Assembly: GCA_016647705.1 (NCBI GenBank) | Contig: CM028339.1 | Span: 24,095,803 to 24,159,802 of the forward strand | DNA: 64,000 bases | Source: Eucommia ulmoides | Lineage: Eukaryota; Streptophyta; Magnoliopsida; Garryales; Eucommiaceae | Direction of reading: 5' to 3' | Shown here: piece after piece, positions 56,772-64,000 of the stretch | Numbering within the stretch: the first letter of the stretch is position 1 | Layout: every line of letters starts with the position of its first letter | Notes under the pieces: model-generated | Database searches by the model: none | What the model was told of the DNA's origin: nothing | What the model saw: only the letters and a program-made list of their open reading frames with translations | Translations under genes and position numbers: made by a program

Positions 56772-57851
56772 GGGTTAATTACATTTTATCCCCTTGTAAT
56801 TTGGCCCATTTGTACTTTATCTCTTTGTAGTTTAAACATCACCACTTATCTCCCTGTGATCTTGGACTTAAGTGCCACGGTTAAAATTAAGAGTAATTGT
56901 GTCTGTTTACTTTGAAATTAAAGGTAATTTTGTCATCTTGTTCTAACTAATTCAAGGGATCTATTTGCAAAATTTTGAAAAACTAAAGGGTCAAAATGTA
57001 TTTCTTCCTCTGCTCTCTCCCTTCCCGACAACGGTGGCGGCGGCGGCGAAACTTCCTACATCTTCTCTCTTTCTCTCTCTTCTGGGTACCGACCACCCCC
57101 ATACCGGCCACCACCCACAGCGTCGGCCACCCCCCAACCCAACCATCCACAGCGCCAGTCACCGTCAACCCAACCATCCACGTACACATAAAGATACATA
57201 TACATACACAATACACATACACATACATATACATACATACATATACATATGAACTAGGGTTTCGATTTTGATTTCGAAATTGAAATCGAAACCCTCGCGT
57301 TCGTCTTCGCCGTCTTCGCCATCACTTCACCGTTGTCTTCGTCTTCTTCTCCGTTTCGATTTCGATTTTGAAATCGTTTTCGTAACGGAGAAGAAGACGA
57401 AGACGACGGCGAAGACGAACGCGAGGGTTTGATTTCGATTTCGAAATCCGATTTTGAAAACGATTTCGAAATTAAAATCGAAACCCAGTTTTGAAATCGA
57501 AATCGAAATCGAAATGGAGAGGAAGACAAAGACGGCGAAAAAGACGAAGTAACAGTGAGGGAGATTAGCGAAGAAGACGAAGATGATTTGAACAAAATAC
57601 ATTTATTACCCTTTAAGTTTTCAAATAGTATTAAAATAGTCCTTACCCAATTTTTTTAAAGGTATAAATGTCAATTCATACTATTTAACGGATTTCCATT
57701 GACTTTCGTCCATTGACCGCTAGAGTTAACGGAAAATGTAACCGTGGCACTTAAGTCCAAAACTACAGGGGGGGTAAGTGGTGACGTTTAAACCATAAGG
57801 AGGTAAAGTGTAAATAGGTCAAACTACAAGGGAGTAAAGTGTATTTAACCC
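56772..57851. mobile_element. MULE-like non-autonomous element with long terminal inverted repeats
   Basis: Terminal inverted repeats exceed 100 bp: left GGGTTAATTACATTTTATCC onward through ...GACTTAAGTGCCACGGTTA; right the inverted AGTGCCACGGTTACATTTTC ... GGGTTAAATAC. Flanking 9-mers TATTTTTTA (56763-56771) and TATATTTTA (57852-57860) match at 8 of 9 positions, the Mutator target-duplication length. The 1.08 kb interior has no transposase. It holds a C-rich stretch (57020-57185), a CATACA repeat (57190-57250) and a large internal palindrome. Confidence 0.75.
57254..57445. repeat. Large GAAGACGAAG/CTTCGTCTTC palindrome inside the MULE-like element
   Basis: The left arm (about 57289-57354: AACCCTCGCGTTCGTCTTCG ... 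CTTCTTCTCCGTT) is mirrored by the right arm (about 57383-57436: AACGGAGAAGAAGACGAAGA ... CGCGAGGGTTTGA). The left arm has an extra segment of roughly 16 bp. The loop is itself built of TTTCGATTTCG/CGAAATCG words that continue on both sides to 57520. Confidence 0.85.
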
Positions 57852-58555
57852 TATATTTTAATGCTCATAAAGACTATTTTTTTACAATAAAACTCAAAAT
57901 ACTAATAATCGGTCAATAATTTATTTATGGTTTTTTCTATTGTTTAGACTTTTTTAGCTTTTTCTTTTCTCACTAATTTTTTTTTTTTTTTGAAAAAAGT
58001 TATTTTTTAACCCTTCTGAAAAATATTCTTATAAAAAAATCCATTTCAATTTTTTTTTTTTTTTAAAAAAATGGATAACTATACCCTTATATATATATAT
58101 ATATATGAACCCTAAATTTCTATATATCAATAATTTGCATAGCCTGCAGCCGCCTCCCTCAACACCCTTTCTCGATCTCGTTTCCACAGACGAACGACCA
58201 CCAACCATTGCCGTCGAACGATTGCCGCCCAACCACGATCGCCGCCGCCATCACTGTCATTCAATCTCCACCTTCTTCATCTCTATCTATACTGTCATTC
58301 CTCGTCACTCGTTGCGTCGTCTCGTCGGTGGTTGATTTTGCGATTTTTGCGGTGGTTGATTTTTGATTTGCGATTTGCAATTTGCGCCGCCGTCCGTTAC
58401 CGTTGCGTCTCGTCGGTGGTAGTTTTTCTATTTGCAGTGGTTGATTTGCGATTTTGCGATTTGCGCTGCGGTGCTCCAGTCCGCTGCCGCCGTGCTCTTG
58501 TCCTCAGATCGAATTTGCTAAGATGATGAATGGATGAAAGCCATCGTGCGCGCAT
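57852..58555. other. Intergenic DNA; poly-T, (TA)n and a pyrimidine-rich island
   Basis: T runs near 57978-57990 and 58051-58064 and (TA)n at 58089-58106 are followed by a C-rich island (58140-58340). TTGATTTGCGATTT(T)GCG words are then duplicated (about 58334-58395 and 58438-58475). Short open frames there resemble no known protein. This could be another captured or MULE-borne fragment. Confidence 0.35.
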
Positions 58556-58559
58556 CGTC

Positions 58560-58930
58560 TGTTCATCGTATGTGAATATTCATACTTGTGTGTCTCTTTG
58601 TTTTCTGTGAATGAATGTTCATGTGTGTTTTTATTTTCTGTGAATGTTCATATCAAATTTTTTGGTAAATGTTTATGTTCACGTTTGTTATTCTGTATTG
58701 ATTAATTTTTATTTTATTTTTTTATATATATATATTTATTTTTTTTTGTAAATGTTCATATCAATTTCTTTGGTAAATGTTCATATTTACATTTGTTTTG
58801 GTAAATGTTCATGTCGTCAATTTGTTCTGTGTTGATTTTATTTAATTTTTTTGCGAATGTTCATATCGATTTTTTTGGATAAATATTCGTAATTATTTTG
58901 GTGAATTCATATCGTGAATCTATTAAAAAA
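58560..58930. repeat. GTAAATGTTCATAT-based degenerate tandem repeat
   Basis: About nine copies of a unit containing GTGAATGTTCATA or GGTAAATGTTCATATC are spaced 25-60 bp apart, with TTTTTTTGG spacers. The array ends with inverted-sense copies (ATGAACATTCAC near 58933). Confidence 0.7.
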
Positions 58931-59437
58931 ATATGAACATTCACAAAATGCAAAATATCATCCAAAAATTTCGAAAATTATATAATCTGAAAGATAATTT
59001 TTCCTAGATTAATTTAGTGTGTGTGTGTATATATATATTATTATTTTTTTTAAAAAAAAAATCTCATAGGATTAATTTTGTGTTTTAGTTAATCTTGAAA
59101 AGCAAGTTGTCACATATATGAAAACGAAGTGACGGTTGTTTTGCAGAGTGGTAGCTATCATAAATACTGACAACATGGAAGGGCATTTTGCAAGGACTGA
59201 AGGCTAAGAAGTGAGAGGGGATTGAGAACTAAATAGAAACGGTTGGAGATTCATTTTCGGAATAAGCTAAGTTTTGGGGACCAAATAATTAAATTCCCTT
59301 TATTTATTTCTATTTGAAAAAGGGACTTGATAGAAACAAAAAGTATTTTATCAAACTATTGACGCAAAAAATTGTTAAACAAATAAATTTGAGAACTTAT
59401 TTGAAATTGATTTACCTTAATTTCATGTATTTTTTTT
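58931..59437. other. Intergenic DNA, no gene seen
   Basis: AT-rich, with (TG)n/(TA)n near 59022-59040. Nothing recognisable. Confidence 0.4.
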
Positions 59438-61250
59438 GGGGCGCTTACCAGATGGTCCTGAAAGGAGGAGAAAACTACAGTTTAAATATTTTCCAAAAAC
59501 ATATTACTAAATAGTCCTTTTCGTTTTTTGGACAATTTTACCCCTGCGTTACTATTCATCCGAGATCCATTACGAAAAAACTCCTCGTCGCAACTCCAAA
59601 TCCATCGTTTAATCAATAAAATAGAGAGATTCATTACATAAATCTATGCAGAAACTTCATCAAACACATCGATTTAAAAAAAATTCGATCAGATGATAAA
59701 AGACGAACAGATATGAACAACGAACGATGTTTTTTGAAAAATTCGAAATCGATAATAATTATGGACAGATCGATTATAAACCAACAAACAAAATTAAAGA
59801 TCGAAAATCTGAACGAAATGCTTATGTGCAATACGAGTTGATGTTAAATATAACACGAGGTCATATTATATTTAACATCATTAAATTTTGAATTGAAAAT
59901 GATTTAATATTTTCATACTGCCAGATCTGTGTTAAATATAACATCATGTTATATTCAACATGATATCATCTTATTTTAAATCATGATAATTCTTAAAAAA
60001 AAAAAACGAAAAATATTTTGAAAAAATAAATAATGTTTGTAAATAAAACATTGTTGAATATAGCACGATCGTGTTATATTCAACATCACATATTATCATA
60101 GAAACACAAAACAATTACAACAAATCTCTTTCCAAAAATTAATGCATTACATTAAAAAAATAACATTATGTTATATTCAACATCACATTATTGGATAATC
60201 AATTCAAAAATCTTGATCCACGCAATTAAAATCTTAGAAACTCCACAAATATTCGGATCAGTATGATGTTAAATATAATATCATGTTATATTCAACATCA
60301 CACTGTTACACAATCTATTCAAAAATATTAATCCATGCAATTAAAATCTTGATCAACGCAAATTCCTTTGAAAATGATACTGTGTTGAATATAACACAAG
60401 GTCGTGTTATATTCAACATGGTATCATGTTGTATTAAACAATCTCAACACAATCTTCAACCACACATACAAATTCGTTTGACAAAGAAAATCAGATCATT
60501 GATAACCAGAGAAAACAAACCAAAACTTTCTGGAAACAAAAGAAAAAACCAAAATCAGATCGGCGATGGATAATGATAACGAACCTTCATCATTCGGCGT
60601 AGAAAATAAATCAAAACTCACCTTCATTGTTGTAGATACTTATATATTCCATAGCCATTTAGATTCTACTGGAATTTCGCTTAGGAATTTGATTTGGGGT
60701 AGAAATGTAGAATGTATTTCCCCTAATTAGAACAATTTCTTCGCTATTTGAAATATTTTTGGTGCGTTTTCTGCTCTGTTTTTCTGGGTTTTTCAGTTTT
60801 TAAAAGGATTAGTGATACATTCTCTCTCTCTCTCTCTCTCTAGGTGGAGCTTGTGGGTATGGTAACCTGTACATTCAGGGTTATGGCGTGAACACACGGT
60901 GCTGAGCACGACGCTGTTCAATAATAGGTTGAGTTGCGGGGCTTGTTTTGAGATAACGTGCGCCGACGACCCCAAATGGTGCCATCCTGGCAGTCTGTCA
61001 ATCCTCATCACGACAACCAATTTTTGTCTGCCGAACTTCGCCCAATCCAGCGACGACGAAGACGAAGCTTGAAGTTGACTGTGAAACTCACGGGAGGGCA
61101 AAACCGTTCAAGGAAAAAGCATACTTAAAAAATAAGATTATTTGGTAACAACTGCCGCCTACCATAGGACTATTCGGTGCAAAAAAAAAAAAACTTATGG
61201 GGTCATCTTATAGTTTGAGCTTTTTAACTAGATTATATGGTAATTTTCCC
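59438..61250. mobile_element. MULE-like element with diverged long inverted ends and an internal palindrome cluster
   Basis: The left end carries GCTTACCAGATGGTCCT, TTACTAAATAGTCCTTTT and ACAATTTTACCCCTGCGTT. The right end, inverted, carries GGGAAAATTACCATATAATC, ACCGAATAGTCCTATGG, TTACCAAATAATCTTATTTT and ACGGTTTTGCCCTCCCGTG, in a similar order. Both flanks hold TATTTTTTTT, compatible with a 9-10 bp target duplication but low in complexity. The interior holds six palindromes (59840-60418) and a less AT-rich segment (60800-61100), antisense-open for 102 codons but unlike any known protein. Confidence 0.5.
59840..60418. repeat. Cluster of six TGTTRAATATAACA palindromes
   Basis: Palindromes at 59840-59879, 59930-59960, 60052-60085, about 60160-60185 (left arm lost), 60265-60299 and 60383-60418. 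Each pairs (GA)TGTTRAATATAACA with TGTTATATTYAACA(TC) around a 1-12 base centre that is often itself palindromic (CACGATCGTG in the third). Intervals are about 80-130 bp, and spacers share AATC(T/A)ATTCAAAAAT and GCAATTAAAATCTT words. Confidence 0.9.
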
Positions 61251-62339
61251 ATATTTTTTTTCTTGAAAGTGCTTTACCTTAATTTGGCATCTTTGTTTTT
61301 TTTTTTTTAATAAATAAATTCTTGTGAAACTTTTTCGAGGTGCATCAAAGAATTGGGGCAAAAAAAGGAAAAATAAATAAATACAATTAATAATAAGAAA
61401 TTCTATGCATAGATATTAGGATGGAAAAAATATTAGTTCTTATTATTAAATAATTGTAGATAAAAAATTATTTTATAGTGAAAAAAGGTTAAAAATGTAA
61501 TATAACTTTCAAAACCACCCTCGGGGGCGTCCCTCATATTTTCAAAATGAGAAGGGATGTCTTTATAGGTTACTCAATTGACATGAGGTGTCGTTGAAAT
61601 TTATTTCAAATGTGTTTTAACTTTTCATTAAAAATAAATAAATAAATAAAAATAAAAATAAAATAAAATTAGAGAGAAAGAAAGAAAAATAAAATTTGAC
61701 ACTAGGTTCATTTATATTCAATAATTGAAGGTGATGTTATCTCAAATTAATCCTTAATTAAATTATAGGTAAATAAAGAAATATTCAAATCAATTCATAA
61801 AAAATTAACACAATCCATAAAATAAAATAATTTAGACAACCAAATGGAACTTGGGTTGTTTTTCCATAAAATGCTTGGAACATAAGCGGAAGTTTGTTAA
61901 GTTCTTAGAAATTTGTTCCCAAAACTTGGAAACAAAATTGACGATACTTCTTTTAGAGGAGATCAGTAATAAGAAGGGACTTTTTGCTCCGCTGCTCACC
62001 ATCCAATTTCTTGCATGAACTCTTACGCCGAGGGGATACTTACTGGTGAAGAACTTCTAACGTGATAATAAGTATTCGGATATGAGAGAATATTTTAACA
62101 AATATGTTTATAATTTTAGCTCTGAATCGAATTACCTTTACATCAACTATTTATAGGCGAATTAGGCAGGAGATAGATAAATTCCAAAATATGATGTCGC
62201 CGATGAGGCCTTTCCACATATTCAACCAGCTACGACCATTGGACAAGCCATGCATGATACATTTATGGAGCAGCCCATGAAACCAGTAGATTTGCGTTAC
62301 TCTACCGGGCGGGTGTGTAAGGATGTGGGCGAAAAGTGA
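61251..62339. other. Intergenic DNA, no gene seen
   Basis: AT-rich sequence with (AAAT)n near 61630-61670. Around 62180-62340 composition is less AT-rich but no frame or RNA is recognised. Confidence 0.45.
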
Positions 62340-63645
62340 GTCCTGGATTTTTGGATGGATTCGGGTTGGTAGTTTAAAATTTTAAACAAATAAAATAAAT
62401 CACTAATTTTTCTAACCGGTTGTTATCTTGAGTTAAGGCGGAAACATGTTTATCTACGTGCACAACCAAACAAGGATAGAGAAATTAAACATATCGATTT
62501 ATTATGGTTCGGCAAGCTACCCTTGCTTACGTCCAGTCCTCTAAGATCCTGCAGGGATTTCGCAATCCACTAACCTTGATCTCTTTCCCAGGTAGGAACC
62601 AAACTCTTCCAATCATTTTCAGAGGTTTAAGATTAACCTAATTCTTTTTCTAGGCTCAGAATCAAACTTTTACACTCTCCTTTCTCACAGGCGCAGGAAT
62701 AACCTAATTCTTTTACAAACTGAGAATCAAACATACATTTTTAACAAGCTAAAGACTAAACCTGATTAGACACCGACCCGATATGTTTAATCTGCTCACA
62801 CTCACAAGAATACAAAAAATATATCTTTTTTTCTCACATGAGCTTTTACCACTTCAATTCAAGATATTATCAATTAATGTTCCGATATACTAAGTGATGG
62901 AATTACATGAGAATACAAATTTGATTATTATTAATTAAAACACAAAGATTATGTAAATCAGATTATCAGGCAAAAATCGTTTTACGAAATTTTTCAAGAT
63001 ATTCAAAAAAGAAAACGATTTTTATCAAACAAATTAGTACGAGCTCAAGCGAAGATATATATCACGCAAATTCGCATAATATTAAACACTTAAAGTAATT
63101 AGAGAGATTTCATCAGAGTTTCCAAGAAAATATGTAGAGACAATAATGTAGCACAAAAATTGGTATTAAAACGATGAAAGCTTTGAACTTCTTCAAAAAT
63201 CTCTCAAAAATATATTTTAGCAAAAGAACTCTCTTTTCAAAAAGCTGATTTAAATCTCTTGTTCTTCATTCATTTTAATTCAAAAACGTAGATGTATATA
63301 TATAGGATTTAAACAATACCTATAACGCTTATATTTTCGAAGATATAACCATGAATGCCATATATAGACCGCATATATCCAAACCATTTAAATTTGAAAT
63401 GTTTTATCCAGAAATACACTTTTAAAACTCTCAATTTAGTTCCAAAAGATTTTGATTTAAATCTCTTAAAGATATAAAGTAGTTTTCCCAGTAAATCTCA
63501 CAAAATCTGATAATATGGCCAAATCATAGATCTTCAAAATATAAGGTATATCAATGAAAATCAATCAAAGCCCCTTTAAATATGATATTACAACATTCAA
63601 AGCCATATAATTAGGGTATAAGATCTTGAAAAATGTTCTAGTCTA
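62340..63645 (-). mobile_element. Family A LTR, copy 4 (truncated)
   Basis: It aligns with about 16720-18090 of copy 1. Shared features are AACCGGTTGTTATCTTGAGTT against AATCGGTTGTTTTTCTTAAGT, the GGCAAGCTACCCTTG block, the AACCTAATTCTTTT ladder, and AAAATGTTCTAGTC near the right limit. Both the TGTTGGCC edge and the TGTTGA edge are missing, so it is truncated at both ends; the right break lies beside the next repeat at 63660. Confidence 0.7.
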
Positions 63646-63659
63646 ATGCATTCTGAATT

Positions 63660-64000
63660 GGGAAAATTATAGTTTTGGTCCTCGTATTTGCACTCGTTTT
63701 TGCATTTGGCCCTCCAAATATTTATTTTGTCAAAATGGTCCTTGTATTTGTAGCCATTTTTTAAGTGGCTCTTCCATAAAAAATAGACATTAATTGTGAC
63801 GGATTTGAGATATGTGACTTGTATATGCAAACTTCAGGGGTAGAAAAGTAATTTTCTTTTGGGCAAATTACAATTTTGGTCCTCGTTTTACACGCGTTTT
63901 TGCATTTGGCCCTCCAATTTTTTATTTTTTTGGTCCAAGTGGTCCTCGTATTTACAGCCGTTTTTAGGTGGCCCTTCCGTATAAAAATAGGCGTTAATTG
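63660..64000. repeat. 201-bp tandem duplication of a transposon-type terminus
   Basis: GGGAAAATTATAGTTTTGGT at 63660 recurs as GGGCAAATTACAATTTTGGT at 63861. Both are followed by CCTCGT...TTTTTGCATTTGGCCCTCC and a second GTGGTCCT(C/T)GTATTT block. The second copy runs off the window. The GGGCAAATTAC start resembles MULE-type terminal repeats. Confidence 0.75.

Noticed and set aside
59840..60418. CRISPR-like array because of regularly spaced palindromic repeats
   Set aside because: Spacing is irregular, spacers are partly related, no Cas genes exist, and the DNA is plant nuclear.
60793..61101. 102-codon minus-strand frame in the MULE-like element
   Set aside because: It ends in a (GA)n-derived ERERERE tail, matches no family I know and lies inside a transposon; at best a captured fragment.
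1..64000. Structural RNA genes (tRNA, snoRNA, rRNA)
   Set aside because: No A-box/B-box pair with a cloverleaf, and no rRNA stretch, was recognised by eye; a covariance-model search would be needed to exclude small ones.

Overview
This window is nuclear DNA of a flowering plant, most likely a core eudicot. It is AT-rich, its genes carry introns, and it is full of plant-type transposons. I cannot name the species. Only two host protein-coding genes can be supported. On the minus strand (6605-12159 coding, 5' leader to about 13150) lies an ACINUS orthologue, a SAP/RRM/RSB protein of the splicing-associated ASAP complex. On the plus strand (45993-53740) lies a complete 12-exon gene for the mitochondrial inner-membrane organiser MIC60 (mitofilin). 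They are divergent and about 33 kb apart. From memory, the Arabidopsis orthologues have consecutive locus numbers (At4g39680 and At4g39690), so this looks like an old gene pair pushed apart by transposons.

Layout. 1-4024: Helitron-like sequence with internal duplications, ending in a hairpin plus CTAG/T. 4655-5771: a second, minus-strand Helitron-like element holding a long (TA)n tract. 6605-13150: ACINUS, whose 2.9 kb third intron holds a decayed hAT transposon (7742-10011) with terminal inverted repeats and an 8-bp target duplication. 13150-41271: a retrotransposon zone. It holds a copia RNase H remnant (16334-16672); several copies of a roughly 2-kb LTR family, here called family A (16673-18720, 19749-21662, 24254-24433 continuing at 29884, solo LTR 39160-41271, and 62340-63645); a gag-only family A element in minus orientation; an Athila-like Ty3/gypsy element (24434-29878) nested in that element's LTR; a non-autonomous chromovirus-like element (31231-37295); and another gypsy LTR (37558 to about 38890). 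41272-45650: a roughly 180-bp tandem repeat, two fold-back DNA elements and an inverted minisatellite.

45651-53740: MIC60 with its promoter side. 53741-62339: a hAT BED-finger remnant, a MULE-like element with 9-bp target duplications (56772-57851), and a second MULE-like element (59438-61250) carrying a cluster of six palindromes. 62340-64000: a truncated family A LTR and a start-duplicated terminal repeat.

The two host genes do not share a pathway: ACINUS acts in nuclear RNA processing and MIC60 in mitochondrial cristae. Everything else is mobile DNA or its debris. No tRNA, rRNA, CRISPR array or operon was seen. Exon boundaries were read by eye from splice consensus, reading phase and family conservation; the coordinates are base-precise but have not been confirmed by transcripts.
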